From IMG/VR virus record IMGVR_UViG_3300009788_000135, positions 1 to 49,427 of that record: a DNA stretch of 49,427 bases; one strand, given 5' to 3'. Origin of the DNA: a virus. The translations under genes were made by a program, and so were the position numbers. The notes beneath the pieces are model-generated. The model was not told the DNA's origin. It made no database searches and saw nothing but the letters and a program-made list of their open reading frames with translations. Below, piece after piece: positions 27,209-35,459 of this stretch (position 1 is the first letter of the stretch; every line of letters starts with the position of its first letter).

Positions 27209-27420
27209 CCCTCTCTGCCATTGACATTTCCGTATTGGCGCCCTGTAGGGTACACCTTATATTTAACACGCTCAATGGGGCTTTGATGCGGAGGAATGTC
27301 TGACGCCGAATATAATTCGATCTTCGGGACTGCATGAATAGGAACATAAAATGACTTCGTACCGTCGGCAAACTCAAATGTTCTGTGGTGAGCTGCACCA
27401 CCATGACAGTAGACAAGCAT
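27178..27420 (-). CDS. Small phage protein of unknown function
   Basis: An 80-residue protein with alternating strands (RTFEFADGTKSFYVPI, KYKVYPTGRQYG). The start overlaps the helicase stop (TAATG) with GGAGAG ahead, and the end overlaps the primase gene. There is no recognised family. Its place between helicase and primase suggests an accessory replication role, by position only. Confidence 0.6.
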   Translation of the reverse strand: MLVYCHGGAAHHRTFEFADGTKSFYVPIHAVPKIELYSASDIPPHQSPIERVKYKVYPTGRQYGNVNGREGWFHMAEVQH

Positions 27421-29036
27421 TATGACTCTCCAAGTGGTGCATTGTAGCCAACAATCTCGAAATACCGGCCGTTTTTCTTGACAGTAACTGTCTTTGTCCA
27501 GTCAAGGAGCTCCTGTGTCAGGAATAGATTTTCCAGAGCTTCCCCAACTGTTGGCGGACCCTTCTTACTGACAAATCGTTCCCGCCACCATCTAGCGGCC
27601 CTGTGACCAGCGAACCCATCATGGTCAAGGCAAATCCATTCACGAAACATACTTTTGTCACAACGATATTGAATCTTCAATGAATCCGGCGAATCTTTTT
27701 TGACATGCCTTGTTGCAAAGACTGCATGCACTTGATGGACTTCTGGCTCATGCGAGAGGATAGATTTCTTGGACGCCTTGTCAGAGTGCATCCGGCGATT
27801 CTTTTCCTCTGCCTCCAGCCGCTCGACTTCAAGTTTCGGTATCTCCCAACCACACTGCGGACACCTCCGAATTGCACGACTGAACGACTCACGACACTCC
27901 GTGCATGTTGCCAGAACCACCGCTTGGCCATCAGCAAGACAATCAATTGGTCCGTGCTCGTCAATACATCCGGCGAAGTCCAGGACGAGACAATCATTTT
28001 TCTGCGAGTGGATACGGAGTCCACGCCCGACCATTTGTGAGAATAAGCCAGGCGAGAGGGTTGGACGCAGGAGCACGATGCAATCGATGTGTGGAGCGTC
28101 GAAGCCTTCCGTGAGGACATTAACGCAGCATACTGCCCGAATCCTTTGAGCCTTAAAATCCTGAATGAGCCTGTCGCGTACTTCATGCTTTGTTTTTCCA
28201 GTTATGACCGGTGCATAGACACCATGCTTCCGTAATTCTTCAGAAACTCGACTACAATGCTCAATATCGACACAAAAGAAGACGGCACTCCGTCGCCTCT
28301 CAACAACCATGATGCGGCAGGTTTCGGCGACAGCGTTGGCGACTATGTCTGAACGGTTTGTCACGTCAGCCAAAGACTTTACGATATAGTCGCCGCCGCT
28401 GTTTCGCCGAACTCCCTGAAGGTCTGGCTGACATCGCCCAACCTTTGAACGCAATCTACACAAAAACCCCTTGTCGATCAGGTCAGTTATTCCCGCCTCA
28501 TAGCACACCTCCTGTAGTATATGGTCTTTGTGGCAGATCGGGCCGCAGTTCATGCGGAACGGCGTGGCTGTCCAGCCAATAACCCGAAGCTTCTGATTGA
28601 ACTTCTTGCAGCCAGCAAGAAAAGTCCGGTACTTCCCTTCGCCACTCGGCGGAATACGATGCGCCTCATCCACAAAGGCGTAATCAAAAGCTTGGAATTC
28701 CCCAGCTTTCCTGAAGACCGAGTCAATGGAGGCAAAAAGAATCGACGACTCATAATCATACTGTCCAAGGCCGGCCGAAAATACGCCGATGTCACCGTTG
28801 GGGTAGGACCCGAGAAGCTTTTCTGCGTTTTGCTGCACGAGCTCCTTTCTATGGGCCAAAATAATACCACGGACCCATGGGGCTGGCACCTTCCATTTCT
28901 GGATCATCCCAGCCATGATGACGCTCTTGCCGCCGCCGGTCGGAATCACAACGCACGGATTCGTCTCTTTCGTGCAGATGTGAGCATGTACTGCTTCGAT
29001 TGCTTCGTGCTGGTATTGGCGGTACTGGAAAGTCAT
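27420..29036 (-). CDS. Superfamily 2 DNA helicase with zinc ribbon
   Basis: A 538-residue protein. The first RecA-like domain carries PTGGGKS (Walker A, 32-38), VDEAHR (DEAH, 122-127) and GWTATPF (motif III, 154-160). The second domain has TEGFDAP and QMVGRGLRIH (motif VI, about 348-357). A zinc ribbon follows (CTECRESFSRAIRRCPQCG), then a conserved C-terminal domain. This is the RecG/Rad25-like phage helicase layout, used for unwinding during replication or recombination. It overlaps neighbours on both sides (ATGA and TAATG). Confidence 0.85.
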   Translation of the reverse strand: MTFQYRQYQHEAIEAVHAHICTKETNPCVVIPTGGGKSVIMAGMIQKWKVPAPWVRGIILAHRKELVQQNAEKLLGSYPNGDIGVFSAGLGQYDYESSILFASIDSVFRKAGEFQAFDYAFVDEAHRIPPSGEGKYRTFLAGCKKFNQKLRVIGWTATPFRMNCGPICHKDHILQEVCYEAGITDLIDKGFLCRLRSKVGRCQPDLQGVRRNSGGDYIVKSLADVTNRSDIVANAVAETCRIMVVERRRSAVFFCVDIEHCSRVSEELRKHGVYAPVITGKTKHEVRDRLIQDFKAQRIRAVCCVNVLTEGFDAPHIDCIVLLRPTLSPGLFSQMVGRGLRIHSQKNDCLVLDFAGCIDEHGPIDCLADGQAVVLATCTECRESFSRAIRRCPQCGWEIPKLEVERLEAEEKNRRMHSDKASKKSILSHEPEVHQVHAVFATRHVKKDSPDSLKIQYRCDKSMFREWICLDHDGFAGHRAARWWRERFVSKKGPPTVGEALENLFLTQELLDWTKTVTVKKNGRYFEIVGYNAPLGES

Positions 29037-29323
29037 CGTGAATGCTTGGCCTTAGGGACGACTAAGATGTCACTGTGTTTGTATGTCGGGAGCACAACCA
29101 CCGGGATTCCTTTGAGAAACATCTGGCCAGTCGTGCTACCGGTGCGATGATAGCCCAGGAGGGCCGCATTCTTACGCAAGAGAGTCCTGAACTGCCTCCC
29201 CGTCTCTGACGACACAATAAAGTGCTGGATCTGACAGTAACTAACCCCGAGTGCGTAAGCATGATTCAGGGCCTGCACGGCCATTTTGCGAACGTTTTTG
29301 TTTGTCATTGCAAGTTGAGTCAT
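29033..29323 (-). CDS. Small basic phage protein, unknown
   Basis: The ATG at 29323 overlaps the upstream stop as ATGA, giving 96 residues: a basic helical start (TNKNVRKMAVQALNHAY) and a VVVLPTYKHSDILVV segment later. The R-T-G-x-T region could be a nucleotide or DNA contact but no family is recognised. It lies directly before the helicase. Confidence 0.5.
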   Translation of the reverse strand: MTQLAMTNKNVRKMAVQALNHAYALGVSYCQIQHFIVSSETGRQFRTLLRKNAALLGYHRTGSTTGQMFLKGIPVVVLPTYKHSDILVVPKAKHSR

Positions 29324-29802
29324 GCATCCACCGACCCCTCGATCGCCTCGACTACCTGTTCTTCGGTGATCCTCATCACACAAGACCGTCGCCACTCCAT
29401 GATCCGCTCAATGGACGCCTTTCCGCAGCCCTTCACGCCAACGAGTCGCACGGGGATGATGTTATTGAAGCACATTGCACCAGAGTTAAAGACATGCATG
29501 CGATCACTTGGCGATAAGCTGAACAGGTCGTCCGCCGTGATCTCGTACAACATCGGGCCGAGGCGTTCTTCTTCCTGTTTCAGGATGGCTTTTTGTATGG
29601 CTGCAAGGGCCTTGACGATGTTGTGCTGCTTAACAGCCGCAGCACAACCATGCTTATCAAGCCGTTTAAGGCTCGTCAAGTCCTGCGTTTCAAGCATTTG
29701 ATTCAACTCGGCCAGTTCACCCATGATAGCTGCGTGTTCTGCTTCTCTACGAGATGACCCGGCATAAAGATTATGTTTCGTCCTCTGTAACCACTTAAAC
29801 AT
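29320..29802 (-). CDS. Phage protein with possible helix-hairpin-helix
   Basis: A 160-residue protein. A helical Lys/Glu/Gln-rich N-terminal half is followed by PVRLVGVKGCGKASIERI (residues about 117-134), which fits the hairpin of helix-hairpin-helix DNA-binding motifs (GVxGxGKxxxxxI). The ATG at 29802 with GGAGG five bases ahead is preferred over the GTG three bases earlier. A DNA-binding accessory to the helicase is possible. Confidence 0.5.
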   Translation of the reverse strand: MFKWLQRTKHNLYAGSSRREAEHAAIMGELAELNQMLETQDLTSLKRLDKHGCAAAVKQHNIVKALAAIQKAILKQEEERLGPMLYEITADDLFSLSPSDRMHVFNSGAMCFNNIIPVRLVGVKGCGKASIERIMEWRRSCVMRITEEQVVEAIEGSVDA

Positions 29803-29813
29803 CACAACCTCCC

Positions 29814-29978
29814 TTAACTCTCGTACCCGTTATACTTCCCGTAGCCCGGCTTACACTCCGGATCATTTTTCGCTCGCCGTCGCTCTCGCCTCGCCTTCGC
29901 CCGCTTAATCCACTGGTGATATACCCCGGGCCAGCCATCAGCCTTTTCGACTCCTGCTTTCTCGCGTTTCCAGCCCAA
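29814..29978 (-). CDS. Small basic protein with TTG start
   Basis: A TTG directly after the upstream stop begins a 54-codon frame with AGGAGG seven bases ahead. The product is very basic in the middle (KRAKARRERRRAK) with W and Y at both ends (GWPGVYHQW, GYGKYNGY). It fills an otherwise empty 165-base space exactly, ending 11 bases before the next start. A nucleic-acid-binding role is suggested by charge only. Confidence 0.6.
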   Translation of the reverse strand: MGWKREKAGVEKADGWPGVYHQWIKRAKARRERRRAKNDPECKPGYGKYNGYES

Positions 29979-30173
29979 TTACAGAATCCTCCTCATGCGA
30001 GGCCTGGGGTCTGTGTCTTTATCGCACGCGGTGTCAATGACCCATATCTCAAACATCCATGCTCCATACAGCCAATAGAGGTGCAGCCCAAGGAGTCGCA
30101 TGATTGGATTCAACAAGAAACAGGTGATGCGGATAGGCCAATAACCCCAATATTTTCCAGCGTTCTTCTTCAT
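29979..30173 (-). CDS. Small membrane protein
   Basis: The ATG at 30173 overlaps the nuclease stop as ATGA. The 64-residue product has a hydrophobic central part rich in Trp, Leu and Tyr (residues about 15-48, ITCFLLNPIMRLLGLHLYW, YGAWMFEIWVI) and a charged tail (DKDTDPRPRMRR). It is probably membrane-inserted; role unknown. Confidence 0.55.
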   Translation of the reverse strand: MKKNAGKYWGYWPIRITCFLLNPIMRLLGLHLYWLYGAWMFEIWVIDTACDKDTDPRPRMRRIL

Positions 30174-31483
30174 ACTGCATTTTCCCTGATCTCGCATTTC
30201 TGCGACCCCGGCAGGTGATGGAATATCGCACGGCCTCCGGGGAGCTCGGCCGCACAGTAGTCAGTATCCCTACATGTCCCAAGGGCTTTCGTAAGGTCTA
30301 TGTCCTCACTGTACCGTTTTTTCCATGCAGATGCCAGCTCATGGGCGGCCCCCCGCCAAACAATACCACCATCTGGGTAGCGACCGATGATGTCGTCTGG
30401 ACTGTACTCGGTGACCTCAGCACCAAAGAGTCTCTTTGCTTCAGTAACGAACGGAGCAGAGAGACCTGAAAGGGGTAGAGTTCTAAGCTCATTAGTTGAG
30501 TATCCTCCTTTCTCGCGACCGTGCCGAAACAGCTCGCCGCCTTCCTTGACAAAGTCAATCCACATACTCCCCGCGTCATTTCTTCCGTGGTCGCTAGGCT
30601 CGCATCCAAATAGCAGGCCGGGTAGTATGAGGTGATGTGAACACGCCTTGTCTTGGTCAGCCTCACACAAGCCACGACACTGCATTGTACACCTCCACGT
30701 AGCGTTGCCGTCCATGGTGGGCGTGGCATAGCAGCATTGTCGACAACTGACCGACGGGATCGGCAAGGCTGACTCTGCGGTTCCGTGGCAGAGTGACTGG
30801 GCGGAGCACCACTTGCACTCATACCAGTCGGGCCGCTCGCTCAGTCTAGGCGGTGGCGTATTTGATGTAATGATTCGTCGGGCTCGTTCCATGAGGTCCT
30901 CCGAGAATTCCTTGTCGTAGCGGATTCGTTCAGCATAGAGCTCATCTGTGTCCTTATTGACTGCGAGGTAGAGGGCCCGCTTCATGCCTGTTTTGTGCGT
31001 GTAGGTTTGCATTTGGGCATAGTGAACCGGTTTTGACTTCCTGACTCCGTACTTTTTGAGCTTCATGAACGATTTAGCACTGTGCGTCTTATATTCTCCG
31101 ACATGCCAAGTCTTTTCTGCCCCAGGAACACCAAGAATTGCGCTGTCCATGTGGCCGGAGAAGTGACCGCCGTGATCGTAGACAGCAAACTGCTCGCCGT
31201 TACTGTCAACCTCATGGACGGTACATCCAATCGCTCGCAGTTCCGCAGTAAACCGAGGCTCTGCGAGGTCCCCCGTCTCAAACAGACGGTAGACGCGACC
31301 GGAGACGTCTTCCTCGCAGCAATTCCTGAATTCATACCAGAGATACCTTTCGCAGGGGTGGCCGATCTCACTTGCCCCGCAATAGCCACGGCTTGGTTCG
31401 GCGTCACCTTGCTGCTTGTGCCATGCGTAGATAGCCGTCACAACCGGGCTGTCCTGGGGGAGGTATTTGGCTACGTCTGTCAT
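30170..31483 (-). CDS. RecB/Cas4-like PD-(D/E)XK nuclease with Cys cluster
   Basis: A 437-residue protein. The nuclease core shows GHMDSAI (Asp113) and VGEYKTH (Glu130, Lys132), the D...ExK pattern of PD-(D/E)XK exonucleases. Cys at 35, 44, 223, 226 and 232 could hold an iron-sulphur or zinc cluster as in AddB/Cas4 relatives. The C-terminal 190 residues hold many more Cys (SCRQCCYATPTMDGNATWRC). Such enzymes resect DNA ends; beside a Sak4-like ATPase and an ssDNA-binding protein it probably serves phage recombination. AGGAGAC precedes the ATG. Confidence 0.75.
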   Translation of the reverse strand: MTDVAKYLPQDSPVVTAIYAWHKQQGDAEPSRGYCGASEIGHPCERYLWYEFRNCCEEDVSGRVYRLFETGDLAEPRFTAELRAIGCTVHEVDSNGEQFAVYDHGGHFSGHMDSAILGVPGAEKTWHVGEYKTHSAKSFMKLKKYGVRKSKPVHYAQMQTYTHKTGMKRALYLAVNKDTDELYAERIRYDKEFSEDLMERARRIITSNTPPPRLSERPDWYECKWCSAQSLCHGTAESALPIPSVSCRQCCYATPTMDGNATWRCTMQCRGLCEADQDKACSHHLILPGLLFGCEPSDHGRNDAGSMWIDFVKEGGELFRHGREKGGYSTNELRTLPLSGLSAPFVTEAKRLFGAEVTEYSPDDIIGRYPDGGIVWRGAAHELASAWKKRYSEDIDLTKALGTCRDTDYCAAELPGGRAIFHHLPGSQKCEIRENAV

Positions 31484-31515
31484 GTCTTTGCGTCTCCTGG
31501 AAAGCAGACTTCAGG

Positions 31516-31866
31516 TTATTCCGGTATGTGAATGACGACTATTTTTGTACCAAACGGCACTATAATCTCCGCTTTTTCGGCCACCTCGGCGGGTCGAGCA
31601 ACAGAATTACAGGACTGTGCTCGCGTAAAGAGTATATGTTCCGGTGCCGCTACCTCACAGAGCATCAAGTCGTTGGGTTGTGGTGGTTCGTAAACCGAGT
31701 CGTAATACAGGCAGGGATTATCAACTGGCAGAACCGCGTCAGCTAGCAAGACCCTGAAGCGGCGGCCCCTCAGGTTGTTTCCATTGGTGTGAACTAATTC
31801 CCCACTGCCGTCGTAAAACAGACTGTAAGAACCGTCATTAACTTCAACAATGTCTCCAACTTTCAT
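31516..31866 (-). CDS. Small phage protein, unknown
   Basis: The ATG at 31866 with CGGAGA ahead gives 116 residues. The N-terminus (MKVGDIVEVNDGSYSLFY) has the look of a small beta-barrel (KOW/SH3-like) start. The end (IIVPFGTKIVVIHI) is also strand-rich. Function unknown; it lies between the DUF7173-like gene and the nuclease. Confidence 0.55.
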   Translation of the reverse strand: MKVGDIVEVNDGSYSLFYDGSGELVHTNGNNLRGRRFRVLLADAVLPVDNPCLYYDSVYEPPQPNDLMLCEVAAPEHILFTRAQSCNSVARPAEVAEKAEIIVPFGTKIVVIHIPE

Positions 31867-31908
31867 TTCGTTTCTCCGTGTTAAGTTAGTGTCATTACAA
31901 CGAATCAC

Positions 31909-32331
31909 TCATGCTTTCGGAGCCTTCAGCACAACAGAAATTTTCTTCAGTGTGACGGTGACGTGCTTGGCAATTTGCTCGTACACGCTTGGAAACCGCG
32001 ACGCAAATGCCTTGTAAGCGGGCTCATCGAGCTTCATGGTTGTCTTTGTGGCAACCGGAGGAGCGGTATCAAGTTGCTCCCTGCGGAATAACGCACAAAT
32101 CGCTTCGCAGTCGGCAGCAAAATTGAATCCGCGGGTGACTGTGATTTTCGTTCCGTCTTCCAGATCGAAAGTTTTTTGCCCTTCTTCCGGGCCGCCTACC
32201 TTCGCTGCAACAAGCTCCTCGAATTTGATTCGTTGTTGCTTAGCAAGCTCTTCGGCCGCCTTGGCGGTTGCAAGGGAGGAGACAAGGTCCTCTAGAGATG
32301 GTTGGTGGACAAGGACGGTTGTTTGAGGCAT
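31909..32331 (-). CDS. Conserved phage protein of the Sak4/SSB cluster
   Basis: The ATG at 32331 has AGGAG eight bases ahead and is preferred over the in-frame GTG at 32340. It encodes 140 residues: a helical N-terminus (residues 15-45, AKAAEELAKQQRIKFEELVAAKVG) and a strand-rich segment (KTFDLEDGTKITVTRGFN). This layout matches a small conserved protein commonly found next to ssDNA-binding proteins in phages (I recall the name DUF7173), function unknown. Confidence 0.55.
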   Translation of the reverse strand: MPQTTVLVHQPSLEDLVSSLATAKAAEELAKQQRIKFEELVAAKVGGPEEGQKTFDLEDGTKITVTRGFNFAADCEAICALFRREQLDTAPPVATKTTMKLDEPAYKAFASRFPSVYEQIAKHVTVTLKKISVVLKAPKA

Positions 32332-32370
32332 TGGAGCCACTCCTGTTGGTTATGAAAAAAAACAGAAAAA

Positions 32371-32465
32371 GACGACGTGCCGGAGTCGAACCGACTTATC
32401 ACACGTACGTGCGGCTTCCAAAGCCCGCCGTCCGGTATCCTTACCAACTCGCAGTTGCACATCCC
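32371..32465 (-). tRNA. Atypical tRNA-like element
   Basis: Between two genes, the minus strand carries an A-box-like TGCGAGTTGGTAAGG and a perfect B-box GGTTCGACTCC. The T-arm pairs fully (GTCGG with CCGGC around TTCGACT). A hairpin GCG(G)GC-TTTGGAA-GCCGC would present UGG (Pro) after U33, and a CAC-GTAC-GTG hairpin could be a long variable arm. The ends pair only partly (GGGATGT with ACGTCGT, or GATGTGC with GCACGTC but then a short T stem). A T-rich run follows. The D stem has mismatches, so a degenerate or non-canonical tRNA is likely. An overlapping 46-codon frame is considered less likely. Confidence 0.5.
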
Positions 32466-32488
32466 ATGCGACGAACTGCTTGCTCATG

Positions 32489-33157
32489 TTATTGCTGAGG
32501 CTGCATCCAAGGAACCTGCTGGGTCGGAGGCTGCTGAGGCTGCTGCGGTGCTATGTGTGCAGCTTGCATTTGCTCCACCTGCTGCCCACCGCAAGGAGCC
32601 TGAGGTGGCTGAGCCGCGAGCTGCTGAGCGGGTTGCATGATTGGTGCAGCCCATGGCTGGCCCACAGGTTGAACTAAGGACTGCTGAGCCGGCGGTGGCT
32701 GCATGGTGGGGGCTTGCGTTGGAGGAACTGGGCAGGCACCAGACGCAAACATGAGTGGAGAATAGGTGCGAATTTTATTGTCGCCACCCTTGTCGACTGT
32801 GACGCTTGCAATACACGTTTTCTGTTGGAATTGAAGCGTGTCGGCAAATTTTTCGTCGCCGATTGTCGCCTTGCAGAGTGCAGACAGTGTCCTCAGTGCA
32901 ATTTCGACAGCCTTCTGACTCGGATTGTCAATATTGAGACGGTCCCAAAGCTTTTGTCCCTTGCCGGGGCCGTCAACGATGACCATCTGCAATTCGATGT
33001 AGTGCCCGTTGTTGGCCTTCGTAGGCTTCACTTCGGACTTCTCGATTAGCACTGGATACTTGCCAGGCAGAAGGGCCTCGAAATCTGGAGTCGGCTCTAC
33101 GCTATTCGGATCGAACGGTACTCCTCCAAAAAAACTGCTTACGTCGCCTTGACTCAT
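32489..33157 (-). CDS. DUF669-type ssDNA-binding protein
   Basis: A 222-residue protein. Residues 20-145 match DUF669 proteins (LLPGKYPVLIEKSEVKPTK, YIELQMVIVDGPGKGQKLWDRLN, CIASVTVD), which act like single-stranded DNA-binding proteins in phage recombination sets. The last 75 residues are Pro/Gln-rich and disordered, like the tail of bacterial SSB. It is adjacent to a Sak4-like ATPase and a RecB-like nuclease, the usual neighbourhood. Confidence 0.75.
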   Translation of the reverse strand: MSQGDVSSFFGGVPFDPNSVEPTPDFEALLPGKYPVLIEKSEVKPTKANNGHYIELQMVIVDGPGKGQKLWDRLNIDNPSQKAVEIALRTLSALCKATIGDEKFADTLQFQQKTCIASVTVDKGGDNKIRTYSPLMFASGACPVPPTQAPTMQPPPAQQSLVQPVGQPWAAPIMQPAQQLAAQPPQAPCGGQQVEQMQAAHIAPQQPQQPPTQQVPWMQPQQ

Positions 33158-33202
33158 GGTGCTTGTCTCTCTTAGGTTTGATGAATGGAAACTTACGACG
33201 AT

Positions 33203-33367
33203 CTACTCGTGCGGTGCCGCCCTCTTTGCAGCAGCGAGAAAAATGAAAATATCATTGGCGTGCCCAAAAAACTCGTTTTGCTTTTTTTTCGAGAGGGCCT
33301 TGAAAATTTCCCCGAAAGCGGTTTCCGTTGCTTCGGCCTCTTCTTTCGTGTAATCGCCCTGTGCCAT
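33203..33367 (-). CDS. Small conserved phage protein (EMF-ALxKxK type)
   Basis: A 54-residue protein with CCGGAGA eight bases before ATG. The segments EEAEATETAFGEIFKALSKKK and GHANDIFIFLAAAKRAAP recur in small helical proteins of many phages near the ssDNA-binding and Sak4 genes; the function is not known. It fills the space between the ATPase and DUF669 genes. A longer frame on the same strand is a shadow. Confidence 0.7.
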   Translation of the reverse strand: MAQGDYTKEEAEATETAFGEIFKALSKKKQNEFFGHANDIFIFLAAAKRAAPHE

Positions 33368-33422
33368 AATGCAATCTCCGGTGATAGTGATTGATAGAAC
33401 TTATAACGACTCGACGTCCATG

Positions 33423-34172
33423 TCATTTTGCAGCGGCTGCCGCCACGTTCGGCTGTGCAGGAAATTTCGCAGCCAGGCCGCTAGAGATGGCCGAGACGAA
33501 CGAAGGCCAATCGAACGGCAATACCGGCGGAAGGTTATAACGGTTTTTCGCAAGTGCCTGTTGCGTCTCGGCAGTAACAAGCACACGGCCGCCTCTGGCG
33601 TCATATCTGGCGTGACACAGAAAATCGGCCCACTCGACAAAAATGTTTCGGTAGTCGTCCGGCAGATCGGCAGTCGTCTTTTCAATGGTAATGCCGTCTG
33701 AATTTGTGATGTCCGTTCGCTTCTCGTGGGCAAGTAGAAGCACGGAAATCCCCCTGCCCACGATGCGGTCCAGTGTAGGCAGTAGCTTCTGGTAGGTGTA
33801 GTTTTTTAGCACCTGCTTGCCGTTGCCGTATCCGCCATGGGATCTATTGAGGGTTTGGTCGACCCCGCCTTTCACGCCTGTTACATGCTCCTCAAGACGC
33901 CGTAACAGCCAATCGACGGAATCGACTACAACAACGCTATAGCCATGTTGCTCTCGTTCAAGAGCGAGGAGCCATTGTTCAATCTCGGCCCATGTAGCGA
34001 GATACGGAGTCCGCGAACATTGGACTGCACCAGCCCCATTCTCGCAGTCAACAATGATCGAACCATCGGCCGACGCACCAAATGTTGTCTTCCCGATACC
34101 AGGCGGGCCGTAGACAATACCTTTCGGTGCCGACGGATGTGGACTATTCAAAATGCCATCTAGTACGCTCAT
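33423..34172 (-). CDS. Sak4-like RecA-fold ATPase (AAA_24)
   Basis: The ATG at 34172, one base after the upstream stop, gives 249 residues. Walker A GPPGIGKTT (22-30) and Walker B VVVVDSVDWLL (80-90, Asp84) are clear. TADLPDDYRNIFVEWADF and ARGGRVLVT are further parts of the phage AAA_24 family. Sak4-type ATPases, together with ssDNA-binding proteins, promote single-strand annealing and recombination. Confidence 0.8.
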   Translation of the reverse strand: MSVLDGILNSPHPSAPKGIVYGPPGIGKTTFGASADGSIIVDCENGAGAVQCSRTPYLATWAEIEQWLLALEREQHGYSVVVVDSVDWLLRRLEEHVTGVKGGVDQTLNRSHGGYGNGKQVLKNYTYQKLLPTLDRIVGRGISVLLLAHEKRTDITNSDGITIEKTTADLPDDYRNIFVEWADFLCHARYDARGGRVLVTAETQQALAKNRYNLPPVLPFDWPSFVSAISSGLAAKFPAQPNVAAAAAK

Positions 34173-34173
34173 G

Positions 34174-34362
34174 TCAGTTCTCTCTTGAAAGGGTGATTTC
34201 GTGCGAAATGCGACGGCCGTGCAGAATATCAAGCATCTGATGAATCGATTGTTCTGGTACCAATATCGGGGGCTGCTTAAGCTCCTTGAGTAGCTCGGAA
34301 GCATTCATCATTAAGCCTTTGAGAATTATCGCTTGGTCGCCTGATACAATGGCGGTGAGCAT
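34174..34362 (-). CDS. Small helical protein, unknown
   Basis: A 62-residue protein starting four bases after the upstream stop, with AGGTAA just ahead. Helical, with ASELLKELKQPP and QSIHQMLDILHGRRI. Function unknown; coupled by position to the Sak4-like gene. Confidence 0.5.
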   Translation of the reverse strand: MLTAIVSGDQAIILKGLMMNASELLKELKQPPILVPEQSIHQMLDILHGRRISHEITLSREN

Positions 34363-34366
34363 GCGG

Positions 34367-34531
34367 TTACCTGATCGAAATGGTGACTTCAGCCGTGTCT
34401 ACGTAGTCTCCACGCATGTCCTCTACGATATCGTCCAATGCAACAGCCATGCAGTGGGCATCGATTCCGTGACCCACCGCCCCGATCGCATGTTCGTCTC
34501 CCTTATAGGAAATGTAAATTGTTCGGCTCAT
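34367..34531 (-). CDS. Small protein, unknown
   Basis: The ATG at 34531 with AAGAG ahead gives 54 residues (SRTIYISYKGDEHAIGAVG, then VALDDIVEDMRGDYV). It is acidic with a strand-rich start. Longer in-frame starts would lack a binding site. Function unknown. Confidence 0.5.
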   Translation of the reverse strand: MSRTIYISYKGDEHAIGAVGHGIDAHCMAVALDDIVEDMRGDYVDTAEVTISIR

Positions 34532-34609
34532 GGTTTTTCTCTTGAGAAACGTAGTTGATTTCTGTAGTTTAATCGGGATGCAGACAAAACACAAGAATAT
34601 TCCATAGAT

Positions 34610-35281
34610 TTATTCGGAATTACCCTGGATAATCCGGCGTATGGTGCGTGCCGACCAGGGCTTGCCGCGGAATGGGCCAAGAAATTCATCCAGATAAACT
34701 GCTATCTGAATTGACGTCAAACCACAATTATGGAAGGTTTCCACAAGATCCATTGCCGCCTGTTCCCCGCCGTCCTCCACGAGTACCTTAGTGTTCGGAT
34801 CGACCCGATAGCCAACTGGTGCCCGTCCAAGGTGCTGGCCGGCAGCCTGTTTGCGTTTAAGTCCTGCTGATGTCCTGGCGGAAATGCGGTCTCTCTCGTA
34901 GGCTGCAAAGGCGGCTAGGATATGGGAGAAAAGCTTACCTTCCGGGGTGTCTTCATTCGGGCTGCCGTCTGCGAATTCGATCGTTGCCCCCGCCCTATCG
35001 ACTTGATGGCGAATTGTAAGATTGACGAGCATGTCACGGGCGAGGCGGTCGCACGTGTCGACCACCAGAACCATGCCGGGTTCCAACCGACTGATTGCCA
35101 GCGACAGCTCAGGCCGATCGAGAACCTTACCGGAAATGGCGATGTCCGCAAAGACGCTGTGTAACTCATGCCCGCTTCGATCGCAATAGACCTTACATCG
35201 CTCTTTCTGCTTCTCGTTCGACTGGCACTCGTCCGCGTTGGGGCGAGGAGAAAAGCGACAGTAGATGATTGCTTTCTTCAT
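34610..35281 (-). CDS. Serine recombinase (resolvase/invertase type)
   Basis: The ATG at 35281, four bases after the upstream stop, gives 223 residues (an in-frame GTG at 35305 is an alternative). The resolvase domain is complete: YCRFSPRP with catalytic Ser11, DIAISGKVLDRP, VVDTCDRLARD (the D-R-L-x-R motif) and LAAFAAYERDRISARTSAGL. The C-terminal part (GRAPVGYRVDPNT, WSARTIRRII) looks like a short recombinase/HTH domain. At 223 residues it lacks the large C-terminal domain of phage serine integrases, so resolvase- or invertase-like action is more likely. A 20-bp inverted repeat at 40.6/40.9 kb is a candidate target. Confidence 0.85.
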   Translation of the reverse strand: MKKAIIYCRFSPRPNADECQSNEKQKERCKVYCDRSGHELHSVFADIAISGKVLDRPELSLAISRLEPGMVLVVDTCDRLARDMLVNLTIRHQVDRAGATIEFADGSPNEDTPEGKLFSHILAAFAAYERDRISARTSAGLKRKQAAGQHLGRAPVGYRVDPNTKVLVEDGGEQAAMDLVETFHNCGLTSIQIAVYLDEFLGPFRGKPWSARTIRRIIQGNSE

Positions 35282-35285
35282 GCGC

Positions 35286-35459
35286 TTATTTTCTTTCTGA
35301 ATCACTTGTCATGTAACCTGGCTTGTGGCCGTGCCTTTCAAATCGATCCATCCCAATACGGTCCGACTCCGCCTCCTTGCATGAGTCGTACGGGCCGCAT
35401 GGTGGACAGCCGGGAACCCCGACCACCCACCATGCACCGTCGCGTTGTTCAGTTTTCAT
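35286..35459 (-). CDS. Small phage protein (GPYDxxxEAExDxxG type)
   Basis: A 57-residue protein with CPPCGPYDSCKEAESDRIGMDRFERHGHKPGYMT. A GPYxTxxEAExxxxGLxRF pattern recurs in small proteins of many phages, function unknown. The start overlaps the upstream stop (TGATG). Confidence 0.65.
   Translation of the reverse strand: MKTEQRDGAWWVVGVPGCPPCGPYDSCKEAESDRIGMDRFERHGHKPGYMTSDSERK

Noticed and set aside
32346-32486. 46-codon frame over the tRNA-like element
   Set aside because: It starts four bases after the upstream stop but has no ribosome site; T-arm and B-box features explain the sequence better.
33193-33426. 77-codon minus-strand frame
   Set aside because: A different frame (33203-33367) with a good ribosome site and a conserved small protein explains the same DNA.
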